Source of the DNA: Ophiura sarsii
Lineage: Eukaryota; Echinodermata; Ophiuroidea; Amphilepidida; Ophiuridae
Length of the DNA: 64,000 nt
Direction of reading: 5' to 3'
Assembly (NCBI GenBank): GCA_035610835.1
Contig: CM069459.1
Location: 24,071,636 to 24,135,635 of the forward strand
A program made the position numbers and the translations under genes. This document shows, piece after piece, positions 1-10,146 of the stretch (positions are counted from its first letter, which is position 1; the number at the start of each line of letters is the position of its first letter). The notes beneath the pieces are model-generated. The model had not been told where the DNA came from, did not search any database, and worked only from the letters and a program-made list of their open reading frames with translations.

Positions 1-20
1 ATTTTTGAAAATAATTTTAA

Positions 21-655
21 AGATATAGTATGCGATCTTTACCAGGGGACGCCCTCTATCCTTAACTTTTACTGTGAAAGCAGATTTTCTTGCAGATTTG
101 CATTTCTGATATAAATAATAAAGATCTTCCAAGTTACAGAGTGATCCGATTTGAATAGGTTGAAATAAGGGACGCACCATTTGATTTTCAGTGGGGGCAT
201 GGAAGTTGGGGTCCGGCGGAATTTGTTTTGTTTTGTCACCGAAGTCGACGACTTTTTTTATTTCGCCGCCTATGACTGCAATTTGTTGGGGGGGGGGGGG
301 TTTGGGGTGGGGGGGCAAAGGCGGCATTTTTTTTTAAAGGTTGTAATGCCTTTCTTTACATTGAGTTGGGTGAGTCCTATTTTATTTTTTGATCAGCAGT
401 GGGTCAACTTCTTTTTTTTCCTGGTTGGTGGACAAAGTTGTTGTTCTTTTCCTGGATAGTGGGCAAAGTTGTTTTTTTTAGAAAACTTCCATGTTCTGTG
501 ATGGTCTTTCAGAGAAAATACAGTCAAAATAGATTTATGAGGCAGGAAAAACTTTTCTGATTTTTCTGATAAGTCAAACTTCATTATAAAATTAAAAGAT
601 TAAAAGAAGAAAATAACTATGTGTACACAATTGAAAAATATCACATATTATTGCT
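21..655. mobile_element. TTAA-type MITE (AGGCATATTATGTGAT family), diverged copy
   Basis: The left end follows TTAA at 17-20 and reads AGATATAGTATGCGATC, a diverged form of the AGGCATATTATGTGAT terminus that is perfect at 19.9 kb. The right end near 640-655 carries ATCACATATTATTGCT. The subterminal blocks (GACGCCCTCTAT, CAGATTTGCATTTCTGAT, GTTACAGAG) match the copies at 4.5, 19.9 and 36.9 kb. The G-rich stretch around 190-330 has no match in those copies and may be a nested insertion. There is no ORF of interest. Confidence 0.55.
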
Positions 656-903
656 TTTTATTTACAATGTTTACTTCTTGAAGACTTTTTACAGGGATTT
701 TTTTAAAATTCACATTTGCTTCCGACAGAAATGGAAAAGGAATATCCAATTCAAACTTGGACTCCTTTAACAATATGGCTTCTAACTAAGTCTTTTTTAT
801 ATTCATCCCATCGGAAGTACAAATGTGATATCAGAGAGAATGTCAATGAGCATAGCATATCATTATCAAACGCATGATGGTGTGCGCGTGTACTATGTGC
901 CAT
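656..903. other. Unassigned AT-rich spacer
   Basis: I see no RNA gene, repeat boundary or credible ORF here. Confidence 0.4.
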
Positions 904-911
904 CAAACGAT

Positions 912-1158
912 CAGTGGCTTTTGCACCAGCATCACAATTTTGGGGACAAAAACACGTTTGGGTGATTGTTTTGAACGCGAAATGCAACAAATTGTCTGAA
1001 ATGAGCTTAATTTGGTCTGAAATTAGATGTCACAGACCAATTTTAAGCTAATTTTGACATTAAAAGTCAACCTTTTTGATCATTTGGGGGACAAAAAGGG
1101 TGGGGGCTTGAGCTGACTGGGGGGAAGTGGAGGGGCAAGGGCCGTGGTGCCGCAACTA
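912..1158. mobile_element. hAT-like MITE with perfect 8-bp target duplication
   Basis: The 8-bp direct repeat CAAACGAT lies at 904-911 and again at 1159-1166, immediately outside the element. The left end begins CAGTGGC...GCACCAGCATC, like the element at 19.2 kb. The right end read on the minus strand gives GCGGCACCAC, so the inverted repeat is imperfect. The interior is G-rich near the right end. An 8-bp duplication with a CAGTGGC terminus is typical of hAT-superfamily derivatives. It has no coding capacity. Confidence 0.7.
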
Positions 1159-1233
1159 CAAACGATCAAAGCAAAACTCTGGCATATCTGGCTTTGCACA
1201 TCAAAAACAGTGTCGTTCACTGTAGTGTATATA

Positions 1234-1799
1234 CAGTCCTCAAAATAAGTAACTGACCAGCTAATAAATATACTCATAATTCCAAAACTGTAGCTCCTAC
1301 GTACAAATATTAAATTATAAAGTTGTCAGGAAATCGCTTTGCTTCAATTTGAGATATTACACGTGAAGATTGAATGAATATTAAATCAGTTATTAGTCCA
1401 AAACCAAAGCCAAGTCAGTTTCTCATTTTAACACTTAGGTTTTGAACACGCAGGACCGTGTGACAGGTATGTGTATGGGCTGCATTGATCAATTGAAGCA
1501 TCCCCAATCCTCATCTAACTATCAACCCGTGAGTTATCGCTACCAGTTAATCAATAATCTGCCTGTTGCTAGTTCGAGGCTGCGTGTCGACGAACAAAAT
1601 GTTAAAATGAAAAACTGACTTGGCTGTGGTTTTGAACTCATAACTGAATTAATATTCATTCAATCTTCACGTGTAATATGTCAAATTGAAGAAAAGAGAT
1701 TTCCTTACAACTTTATAATTTAATATTTTTACGTTAGAGCTATATTTTTGGAATTGAGAGCATATTAATTACCTGGTCAGTTACTTATTTTGAGGACTG
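1234..1799. mobile_element. TA-flanked long-arm foldback MITE, family A copy 1
   Basis: The left terminus is CAGTCCTCAAAATAAGTAAC and the right terminus its reverse complement, GTTACTTATTTTGAGGACTG, flanked by TA at 1232-1233 and 1800-1801. Complementarity extends about 200 bp inward on each side (for example ATTACACGTGAAGATTGAAT near 1356 against ATTCAATCTTCACGTGTAAT near 1658). TA targets and a CAGT start suggest Tc1/mariner-type mobilisation. Copies 2 and 3 lie at 5248 and 11499. Confidence 0.85.
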
Positions 1800-1801
1800 T
1801 A

Positions 1802-2408
1802 CACTAACGTCACATTCAGTGTGGGAGGGCTGCCACCCGGCGGCTGAAACCCCCTCTTTAACTCAACTGGGCACCCTCTCTTTAACTCAACTGGGCACCC
1901 CCTGTAATCCCCATAGGCCCATGCCTTACAATACAGTCACAGTGGCACCATACTACACCATTTCATAACACTGCAGACACGCTGTAAAAACCCCTCCACA
2001 AAGTGGCTAATTCTCTACTAAATTTAACAAAAATAGCTACAAGTGTTGGGTGAAATTGAGTACAATGGAAACCGCCAACAATGACCTGATACTGTATTCA
2101 AGTTTAAAGGCAAATGGGAAATCAATCATATGTTTCCCATCACATCTCGCACAATTTTTTGTTCTTCTTTATATATTTTTTTCAACCAAAATTTAAAAAA
2201 TAAAAATCGATATTGTTACTTTCCTTTCACACTGCATCAGCTTTTTGATTTTGAAACTTTTGATATTTTGGGGTGAAATTTGGGGAGATTTTCTCAGAAC
2301 TTTGACGAAAAACATAATTTACTGTTCAGCTCCACTGATAGCATGTTCTCCAGTTTCCTCCTGCTTATAAAATCGAGCTTCTTGTCATGATAATGTGCCA
2401 TGCACCTA
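1802..2408. other. Unassigned spacer
   Basis: It contains a short direct repeat (CTCTTTAACTCAACTGGGCACCC twice near 1852-1899, in part) and AT-rich sequence. I found no gene or mobile-element ends. Confidence 0.4.
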
Positions 2409-2733
2409 TACAGTAGTGTTTCTACTGGGGCACTGCAAAGTTAACGGTAAGTTTTTAATCCCCCCCCCCCCCTGTTTCTACTCCAAAAGTAACCACTAAG
2501 TTTATCGATACTAGTCGATGGGCCACAACATTTGACCTTTTGTTATACCAAACACTGCCGCCCCACTTGAAAAAGATTGCCTCACAATGTGTATAATCCA
2601 GCGTGACATGGTTCACAGAACATAAGGGTAAGCTTAATCGGCTGGCTGTTTCTACTGGGAAACTTGCTGTTTCTTCAACCGGTACCAAACCTGGTTTGTG
2701 AAGGTTTTTGCGGTTACAAAATTAACGGAAGAA
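2409..2733. mobile_element. GTTTCTACTGGG-type MITE, partial copy
   Basis: It starts with GTGTTTCTACTGGGGCACTG and continues with the family landmarks: a second GTTTCTACT near 2472, CGATGGGCCACAACATTTG, a TTGCCTCACAATGTGTATAA block, and CAAACCTGGTTTGTGAAGG. The right terminus present in the complete copy at 38.7-39.1 kb is missing or decayed after about 2730. It has no coding capacity. Confidence 0.65.
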
Positions 2734-2739
2734 AAAGTC

Positions 2740-3582
2740 CCCCAAGATCGTGTGTTATGAATACTGAATACTGAGATACACTTGCTGATTGATGTGATTG
2801 TTAGATCACTTCTCAACATAAACTAGCAAATAAGGCCAAGTGGCAAATAAAAAATAATGAATAATCATGACTAATAAAAAAGTGTTTCTAAATCCTTGAC
2901 GAGCAACATAATTTATTTTTTTCATTGGCCGAAACTCCATCTGTCCAATATACTGGCAAAGTACAAGAGTCGGTGAAACCTATAACTTTCTTAAATATAT
3001 GCTGAAAAGTAGGACCCGGTTTCTTATTGTTGTATATGTGTACAATCGAATCTACCCTTACACAATATTAATTATTTTGTTATTATGAAAATTTGAGGGC
3101 AATCCATCCAAGAATGAGAAACATAGAATAAATTGTGTACTTCAGCTACCAAGATTGTGTTCTTTTAAATTTTGTGCATAGATAAGATTTGGACTTAATA
3201 AACATGCTCAAATTCCTTGCTTTCGTCTTAATACAACAATTGCTGGAAAAAGTGTACTTCAGGTCCCAGATACTGGTATACCAGTATTGTTCAATACTGG
3301 AACATAAAAGTTGCCAGTGTTGCTTGATACTGGTATCAAATCACAGATAGTCAATTTTGACTATCTGTGTACAAATTTACTGTTTACTGAACACCAAAGT
3401 GTGTTCCAGTATGCAAAACTTGTTACCAGTAGTGATTTGAATTTTGTTAAATATGTTTTGAAGAAAAAAAAGATTTTTATTGTTGAAAATGTTGATAAAT
3501 TAAGAAATTTGTTGTTGAAAATATGTGGAAATTTCGAAAATTCACTACCATTTTCATAACAATGTACAACATGCCGGACAGA
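2740..3582. other. Unassigned spacer with an 18-bp palindrome
   Basis: It is AT-rich with no supported gene. It contains the perfect palindrome ATACTGGTATACCAGTAT at 3270-3287 and further ATACTGG half-sites nearby. Confidence 0.4.
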
Positions 3583-3640
3583 GACTCTACCTGAGTAGTC
3601 CATTCACCTGTAGAACAAGGTAGTTTTTTTGTCCTCCCAC
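3583..3640 (-). mobile_element. TAGGCGAC-type MITE, terminal fragment
   Basis: CTACCTGAGTAGTCCATTC, ACCTGTAGAACA and TTTTTTTGTCC match the right terminus of the complete family members at 20.9 and 61.3 kb. The other end was not found. Confidence 0.55.
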
Positions 3641-3890
3641 CGTGAGACTAGATGATAAAACATGGCTGTAGGTCCCTGTCGAAAAATGTGTGATCCGTGA
3701 CCCGATGAGAGGATTATCCTAGCAGGGAAGGGGGCAGGGAGTGACCCGATGAGAGGATAAGTAGGAAGGGGGCAGGAAGGGCAGTTATACCAATTAGGGG
3801 TAGATTCATGCACCAACTGTCATGGTAAAGGGTCCCGATACCCCAGAGTGATGTCCTTTATATGACCTCAATGCTCAGCTGAATGAAATA

Positions 3891-4066
3891 CTGTGAAAAA
3901 TGCAGATTTTTAACTGTTTTGCTTGTTTTTAAATTCACGATTTGTAGTCTCATCACATGTTCCAATACGCAAAAGAAATGTATTTGTGTATTATTGTTTT
4001 TGTTATAGCTGTTTCAAGCGTGACGCAAAAATAAAATGAATGTAGTGTGAAAATGTCAACTTTTAC
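3891..4066. mobile_element. CTGTAAAAGTGG-type MITE, uninterrupted copy
   Basis: It is flanked by TA at 3889-3890 and 4067-4068. It aligns with the outer element at 33731-34155 through CACGATTTGTAGT, CAATACGCAAAAGAAATGTA, and the terminal GTGAAAATGTCAACTTTTAC. Unlike that copy it has no inner MITE, so it acts as a related empty site. Confidence 0.65.
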
Positions 4067-4068
4067 TA

Positions 4069-4214
4069 CCAATTTAATTTTGCTGATTTAGCTAGGGTCT
4101 AATTTGCCAAATTAAATTACCGTCAATTATATTATTTAAATTAATTTGCCTCCAAAAATTGACTAAATGCTAATTCACTAAATTAAGTTGCCTTGAAATT
4201 AAACTGTTTTACAG
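4069..4214 (-). mobile_element. CTGTAAAAC-type MITE, 5'-eroded copy
   Basis: The right end GTTTTACAG is followed by TA. Read on the minus strand it gives CTGTAAAACAGTTTAATTTC and then GGCAACTTAATTTAG, matching the intact element at 46464-46667. The opposite terminus is lost. Confidence 0.6.
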
Positions 4215-4257
4215 TACTCTAGATAGCTTTGAAAGCAAAATCAGAGGGACTAGTTAT

Positions 4258-4440
4258 TTGTTGTTTATTTATTTGTTTGTTTATTTGTTTGATTGTTTGT
4301 TGGGGTGTTTGTTTGTTTGTTTGTTTGTTGGGGTGGGTTTTTTTGTCATTTGTTCCTTCCTTCTTTCCTTCCTTCATTGGTGTGTTCCTTTTATCTTTCA
4401 TTCGTTTGTTTGCTCGTATGCTTTTTTGTCTTATCTTTGA
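4258..4440. repeat. TTTG-rich low-complexity sequence
   Basis: Repeated TTTG and TTCC tetranucleotide runs. The apparent ORFs in several frames are by-products of the repeat. Confidence 0.7.
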
Positions 4441-4455
4441 TGGATTTGGTTGAAA

Positions 4456-4843
4456 CTGATAATGGAAATCTGCTTCCAATTTAAGTCATTTTTCAACATA
4501 TTTGTTTTGATTTTCATCATAAGGCATTCCTTACTATAATTGTGTTCACTTGTGTATTACGACCGTAGTTGGAAACATTGTGAACGGAGTTAACACGGTG
4601 TTAAACCATGGAATTCTATTTATGAATGAAAAAACACTCAGAAAATAAAATGTCAGAGCGGACCCTGACAGTTTATTTCAACCTATTCAGACCATGATTT
4701 TGAAGTAATTAGGAATCGTATCGCTCTGTAATTTAGAGGATCTTTACGATTTATGATCAAAAATGCAAATATGCAAGAAATTCTGCTTTCAAAATAAAAA
4801 TCAAGGATAGAGGGCATCACTTGGAAAAGATAGCATAATGACT
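4456..4843. mobile_element. TTAA-type MITE (AGGCATATTATGTGAT family), partial copy
   Basis: The right end CATAATGACT is followed by TTAA at 4844-4847. Internal blocks (ATTTTGAAGTAATTAGGAAT, CGCTCTGTAA, GATAGAGGGC) match the 19.9 kb palindromic copy. The left part matches the reverse complement of the block near 37.18-37.24 kb in another member. Confidence 0.55.
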
Positions 4844-5247
4844 TTAATACAGAGTTGTAGTGAACAAGTGTTCACATTTTTCAAAGATAAATAATATTTT
4901 TACAATCTAATTTTAACATTTTAAGAATCAACATGTTATGGTAAAAATATCTTTGAAAATGTTTTGTGGATTGTTTGTTTAATGCATCTTACAGCACAAT
5001 GATATCTGTAAATCTAAACCCAGTTATAATTTGATACGACTTTGATTTGCGGACCACACATATAATATGCCATATACCTCCAATATATTTCAAGTGGGGG
5101 AGGGCAAAAATTATTGACTCACAAAATTGGCTATAAAATGTTCCCTGGTAAATTGCAGGAAAGGTTAAATGAATTTACTTGCTGGTAGGTATGCATGTTT
5201 TAAAATATTGAAGTTCATTGGTTTATGAAACGGTGACAAGAAAACTA

Positions 5248-5814
5248 CAGTCATCACAATAAGTAACTGACCAGGTAATAAACATGCTGATAACTCTAAA
5301 AGTATAACTCCTACATAAACACATTTGATCATAAAGTTGTTGAGAAATTTCTCTTCTTGAATTTGAGATATTACACGCTAAGAATAGTTGATTAATGAGG
5401 AAGTTACGATCCCAAACATTAGGGCAAGTCTGATTTTCATTTTAAAATTTTCTTTAAAACAAGGGGAGAGTACGACAGGTAAAGCGTGTGTGCCGTATTG
5501 ATTAACCGTAACAATGCCACCGGCCGACTAGCCAACAACCAGGCCATCGACGGGTGAATTGGCACTACCAGTAATCAATAATTTGCCGGTCTGAGTCCCC
5601 GTGTTGAAAATGAAAATGTGAAAATGAAAATCAGACTTGACAGTACATTTGGGATTGTAACTTCCTTAATAATCAGCCATTCTTAGCGTGTAATATCTCA
5701 AATTCAAGAAGAGAAATTTCGCAACATGTTTATAATTTAATATGTTTATGTTGGAGTTATACTTTAAGAGTTATCAGCCCATTTATTACCTGGTCAGTTA
5801 CTTTGTGATGACTG
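5248..5814. mobile_element. TA-flanked long-arm foldback MITE, family A copy 2
   Basis: Termini CAGTCATCACAATAAGTAAC and GTTACTTTGTGATGACTG are flanked by TA at 5246-5247 and 5815-5816. The arms are about 200 bp long, with ATTACACGCTAAGAATAG near 5371 matched by its complement near 5675. The centre is GC-richer. Length (567 bp) is nearly the same as copy 1. Confidence 0.85.
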
Positions 5815-5956
5815 TATATGTTCTACATGGGACAGGCATTTGGGTGAGGCAGGTCACCTCCATTCCCCCGAATGACTTCACATCATTTCCTGATTATCTG
5901 TTCCTTGAAAATATGAGCCCGTAGTGCACTACTTTGTTGGTTTGAGAAGGTCTTTT

Positions 5957-6047
5957 AAATAATGATAATAATAATAATAATAATACAGGACTTATAGAGC
6001 GCAGTACGCAATGCTTCAATGCGCTATACATGAATAAATGATAAGTC
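5957..6047 (-). mobile_element. SINE/LINE 3' tail, minus strand
   Basis: On the minus strand, TATAGCGCATTGAAGCATTG leads to GCGCTCTATAAGTCC and then (ATT)n. This is the same tail architecture as the SINE at 15.8 kb (GCGCATTGGTGCCG, GCGCTATATAAGTG, then (ATT)n). Only the 3' end is recognisable. Confidence 0.6.
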
Positions 6048-6467
6048 CTAGACATGTGCTTTTGTTATACTAATTTGGTTTTGATTCCCCCGAATGACGT
6101 CTTGAAATGGAGTAAAACTTCTTAAATTCCAACGAATTTAACCAAATGGGTCCAATTCAACCGAATGATAGTCAAGAGGTATTTTTAATACCAGTGTTCC
6201 CTTTAAAGATTAGTTGTTGAGCTAATTTTGATATGATTAAAAGAAACTCTATTTTTGGGTGGGGTCCCAAGGACTTAGGGCCCATTGTCTAATATTATAA
6301 CCAATATTCACGACTGTGCAAGAGAATAATAACCAACTGTTCATGATAAATTTGTATGTGATTTTATTAGGGTTGTTCAATTTTCATTTTTCTTTTCCCT
6401 TCTTTTTCATAGTCACAAGAAGAAGAAAAAAAATTAAATGAGTTTTGCCTTAGTGCATAAATTATAA

Positions 6468-6623
6468 GAAACGATTCGCAAATATCAGTGGGGACAGCGA
6501 AGTTTTCAGGTCGCAGCACCAAAACTATGGAATAACTTGCCTGAATATGTAAAACTGTCAAACTCAGTACATATTTTTAAGAAAAATCTGAAGACATATT
6601 TGTACTCTGAAGCATTTGCTTGA
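6468..6623 (+). pseudogene. C-terminal remnant of a CR1/L2-like LINE ORF2
   Basis: The frame starting at 6468, just after an in-frame TAA at 6465, reads through GQRSFQVAAPKLWNNLP and ends in FKKNLKTYLYSEAFA before a TGA at 6621-6623. A G-RSF-VAAP-LWN-LP motif followed by FK..LKT.L is the usual C-terminus of CR1/L2-type reverse-transcriptase ORFs, downstream of the catalytic domain. Everything upstream is lost, consistent with 5' truncation or decay. It cannot encode an active protein. Confidence 0.75.
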
Positions 6624-6758
6624 TGTGACTCTCCTCATCTTTGTTCTTATGCATGTTTATATTATTTTGGTTGTGATGCAGAGAAGCGCCATGAGCGTCG
6701 CTTGCGGCGGATACCGGCGCTTTATAAATTACCATTATTATTATTTATTAAAAAGTAT
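6624..6758 (+). mobile_element. LINE 3' UTR and (ATT)n tail
   Basis: After the stop codon come about 60 bp of 3' UTR, then GCGCCATGAGCGTCGC, CGGCGCTTTATAAATTACC and ATT repeats to about 6750. The GCGC hairpin followed by TATAAAT and ATT repeats resembles the SINE tails at 5.96 and 15.8 kb. Confidence 0.65.
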
Positions 6759-6759
6759 G

Positions 6760-7250
6760 TCATATGGCCTAAGTCGGATCACTGCATAACACCCTACTCT
6801 TAGGAAAAATCCGATCTTAAGACCTATTTCTTACCAAGAATCTGTTCCAAAGACCCTGGATCGCACACCCCTACTAAAAAAAAGGTTGAGTACCCCCACC
6901 CGGTCACATATGCTAATCATTTCCATGGTAATTTCTACTCATAGCATAATTCCAATTATAAACATGTGCAGCCAATATTTGTACAAAAACACATTGTTGC
7001 CAGCATAAATAAGTTTTTGTATCATATTTTATTTATTATAGGTTTTATGAATGCACAATGGGAGCATAGACAAAGACATTTTAAACATTTGAAATATCAA
7101 AATAATGTTTGGCACTGCAAAATCCATAAATTAAAATAGTACTGGCTAAGATTTTTTTTTTTTTTTAAACAACAAAAAAGTGTAAAAAAGAAGAAAAACA
7201 TCAACATTGAATGAAACATGTCTTTTTTAATTAATGAAACTATCTGTACC
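6760..7250. other. Unassigned AT-rich spacer
   Basis: It includes a poly-T tract near 7151-7166. No gene or element termini recognised. Confidence 0.4.
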
Positions 7251-7254
7251 TTAA

Positions 7255-7493
7255 CACTTTCCACGCGGCAGACAGCTGCAGACGACATTCGAAAATTGCA
7301 CAAAATGTTTCAGAAATGTCAAAATTGTTGAACGACTTTACCATATTTGAAATCACCATGAGAAATGCATTGAAATAAGTACAAACATGCCAAGTATCGG
7401 TCCAGTAATCCTTGAGATAGACCCTGAAATTTGGGAAATGTTTCTGAAAATTCTGTTTTGTATATTGTAAAACTTATAGCCGCGTGGAAAGTG
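7255..7493 (+). mobile_element. TTAA-flanked MITE, CACTTTCCACGCGGC family, copy 1
   Basis: It starts CACTTTCCACGCGGC and ends GCCGCGTGGAAAGTG, with TTAA at 7251-7254 and 7494-7497. TTAA targets are characteristic of the piggyBac superfamily. The right TTAA is also the left target of the next copy, which lies in the opposite orientation. It has no transposase. Confidence 0.85.
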
Positions 7494-7497
7494 TTAA

Positions 7498-7741
7498 CAC
7501 TTTCCACATGGCTATAGTATAGTTTTACCATATTCAAAACAGATTTTTCAGAAACCTTTCCCAACATTTAAAGTCTATCTCAAGAAGTATTGAACCAATA
7601 CGAGGCATGTTTGTACTTATTTTAAGGCAATGCTCATGGTGATTCCAAATATGGTGATGCAATCAAATAATGTTGACATTTTTGAAACATTTTGTGAAAT
7701 TTTGAAACTGTCTTCTGCAGACGACTGCCGCATGGAAAGTA
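7498..7741 (-). mobile_element. TTAA-flanked MITE, CACTTTCCACGCGGC family, copy 2
   Basis: It starts CACTTTCCACATGGC and ends GACTGCCGCATGGAAAGTA, flanked by TTAA at 7494-7497 and 7742-7745. The internal order is reversed relative to copy 1 (the CAGACGACTGCCGC end is on the right), so the two copies form a head-to-head pair around a single TTAA. Confidence 0.85.
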
Positions 7742-7982
7742 TTAAACTTAGCGCGATGCATGATCCCCTGTACTCCTACAGCATAAGTAGGATACACATT
7801 TGAATACAGGTGATTTCCCCCATGAATCCTGATGCCTTTGAATGAATTCAATTCAATATCAATCCCACACTATAAAGCTATAGGGCAGATGGGCAGAGTA
7901 ACCATAAGAGATGCGAGCAAAGCAAAATGAGTCTGAAGTCGAAAATATCACAAGTTTTCTACGTGATTTTATTGGTATTCGC

Positions 7983-8348
7983 CCGGGGGGGGGGGGGGGG
8001 GGTAATAGCCTAAGACGGTATACGGGGGTGTGCCGCTCTAATGGGTAGCATTTTGTGCTGGAAATCCCTAATAATGGGGTCACTTTTTACAAATGGGTCT
8101 ATTTTGGCGAAATTGTTGTCTATATTCGCAAAAATTTGCAAAAATTAGGTCTATTTTCGCGAAAATGTGCAAAAATTAGGTATATTTTCCCGATAAATTG
8201 CAAAAATTTGGGTCTAAAATGAAGCAAAACCCCTAAAAATGGGTACCAATTTTTCCAAAATCACCCTTAAAAATGGGTATGGGTTTTGAATCTCCAGCGG
8301 CACACCCCCGACCAAACCAAATCCGAGTACCCCCCCCCCCCCCCCCGG
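7983..8348. mobile_element. hAT-like MITE with poly-G/poly-C ends and perfect 8-bp target duplication
   Basis: GTATTCGC occurs at 7975-7982 and 8349-8356, directly outside an element that starts CCGGGGGGG and ends CCCCCCCGG. Subterminal GGGGGTGTGCCGC and GCGGCACACCCCC are inverted repeats. The middle holds several diverged units containing TTTTCGCGAAAAT or TGCAAAAATT with TAGGT. The 8-bp duplication points to hAT-type transposition. No ORF. Confidence 0.8.
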
Positions 8349-8356
8349 GTATTCGC

Positions 8357-9061
8357 AATTCTAAATTTTGCAGAAAACACCATTTTTAAACTGACAATTA
8401 ATTCCAAAGATATTAGCAATTGACGGGTTTTCAAATAGATCAAAAACAAAAGAATTTTTAACCTTTGTTTGGTTGTATCTCAAAATCAATATTTGTGAGT
8501 TCCGACTCATTTTGCTTGGTCACATCACATATCAATAACCTCAAATTTATTTTTCTGTAGAAAAAAATATATCAAAAGATAACTTGTGTAATGTGTAAAC
8601 ACAATACACATTACTCAAGTAATATTAGATCAATAGGAAACCTGATCCACTAAATATCATACTTTTTTCTTGTTGTGCAAGAATTAATTATCTGACAAAA
8701 ATATCCAAAAAATTATTACTGAAAATCCACGCATATTGGATATACAATCTCCAAATTAACAATAATGGTGACCCTGAGTGACAAGTGGTTAATTCAACCA
8801 GCCTGGATGTACCATTTGGCAATGCTCAAAGGAAATTAAGCTCCCTAATCTAATTCCTCTAACAAATATTGTTTCTTAATTCTAAAAATGTATAAATACA
8901 GAAATATTAACACAATTTCAGCAATCCGTCTTTATCCAAGTGACTTAAATCTTCAATAGATACTGAATTCCAAGAATAAAATATAGGCTAAATAAAATAC
9001 TGTAAATTCACCACTAAAAAAATAGACACAAATTCCAAATGAATAGCGAGTCCCACTGACG
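8357..9061. other. Unassigned spacer with a shared repeat fragment
   Basis: About 8465-8530 (ATCTCAAAATCAATATTTGTG, CCGACTCATTTTGCTTGGTC, ACATCAC) is similar to the reverse complement of about 42320-42385. Otherwise it is featureless AT-rich sequence. Confidence 0.4.
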
Positions 9062-9257
9062 CAATTGGCTATTCCATTTGAAACCCATACACCCCCTATG
9101 ACAGATATTGCCTTAATCTTCCCCACTGGGAGTGTGAATTTCAAATGGGTCTACCTGTATATTGGTGACTCAATTTGAAATCTACACTCCCTGTGTGGAA
9201 GATTAAGGTAATGTCTTCCACAGGGGGTGTATGGATGTCAACGGGAATAGCCCAATT
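9062..9257. mobile_element. Short foldback MITE (CAATTGGCTATTCC ends)
   Basis: The left end CAATTGGCTATTCCATTTG and the right end CAACGGGAATAGCCCAATTG are inverted repeats. Inner arms also pair: CATACACCCCCTATGACAG near 9087 against CCACAGGGGGTGTATGG near 9218. Blocks of the same family lie at 19.82-19.88 kb and 42.59-42.68 kb. Confidence 0.7.
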
Positions 9258-9849
9258 GACATGAATTTAATTTCAACTCGGCCCAACTGGCAAGCCAGCT
9301 ACGCTGACGCGGAGCAGAGCAACGGAGCCATGCACATAGCAAATTAAGCGTCAAGAGAATTCAATTTAACATTACTAATAAATAGATTGAGTTCAAGTCT
9401 TGTATATGAATAGATAGAAACGTATCCATTCTTAATTTAGATGGACGGTGACTCATGCCTTACAGTTGCAGTATTCAATTTTGTTATTTTTCTGGAATGG
9501 ATATTTTTTATTTTTGGGTAATTCCTGAATGATTAAGGCAAAACAAGAAAACAGTTCATCAATTGTATAACTGATATTTGTTGTGTACAAATATATAATC
9601 GGTACTGTATTTAGCCAGGGGGAAATACTGATGAAATATGTACCCACTCAACTCCCCCGCCACCGCTCTAGAAATCTTGACTTAATTGGTAAAAAAAACA
9701 TTGAAAGAATAGCAAATGTGTGTACACTTTATGCACGCAATTTCTCCAAAAAAAACCACTTAAAAAACAACAACCTTAGCAAGTGATGGCAAATTTTGAG
9801 ATGGTGTAAAGCCTTATAAAAGTAAGTCTGTCCATGCCACTGACTGAAA
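9258..9849. other. Unassigned spacer
   Basis: AT-rich; no element termini, RNA gene or credible ORF. Confidence 0.4.
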
Positions 9850-10146
9850 CAGTGGCGTAGCTAGGTTTTTCATATTGATGTGGCAAGAAATTAAAGTGAA
9901 CCAACAAGACTTTACCGACTTAACAAATGTGCGCTGCGCGTGAAAAATTGCTATTTTACACTAATTTTGTCATGATTGAGGTAGAGCTTCTAAAAAACAA
10001 AAACAAAAATTGCTATTTGTGTACTTTTGAGTGCAATAGTTCCATGATTCCCCTTGTCAAATGAACCGACAGTGTTAATCTCAACTGACATGGCTCAAAT
10101 ATTGGAGGGTGAACACCTCCCCCCCCCCCCCCCGACTACGCCACTG
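9850..10146. mobile_element. hAT-like MITE (CAGTGGCGTAG ends)
   Basis: Left terminus CAGTGGCGTAGCTAGG and right terminus CCGACTACGCCACTG are inverted repeats; a poly-C tract adjoins the right end. The clear relative at 31323-31661 has an 8-bp target duplication. I could not find an intact duplication here, so it has probably decayed. Confidence 0.7.

Noticed and set aside
8131..8215. Repeated TTTTCGCGAAAAT blocks as a promoter cluster
   Set aside because: They are internal repeats of the poly-G-ended MITE; no transcript start or gene lies nearby.
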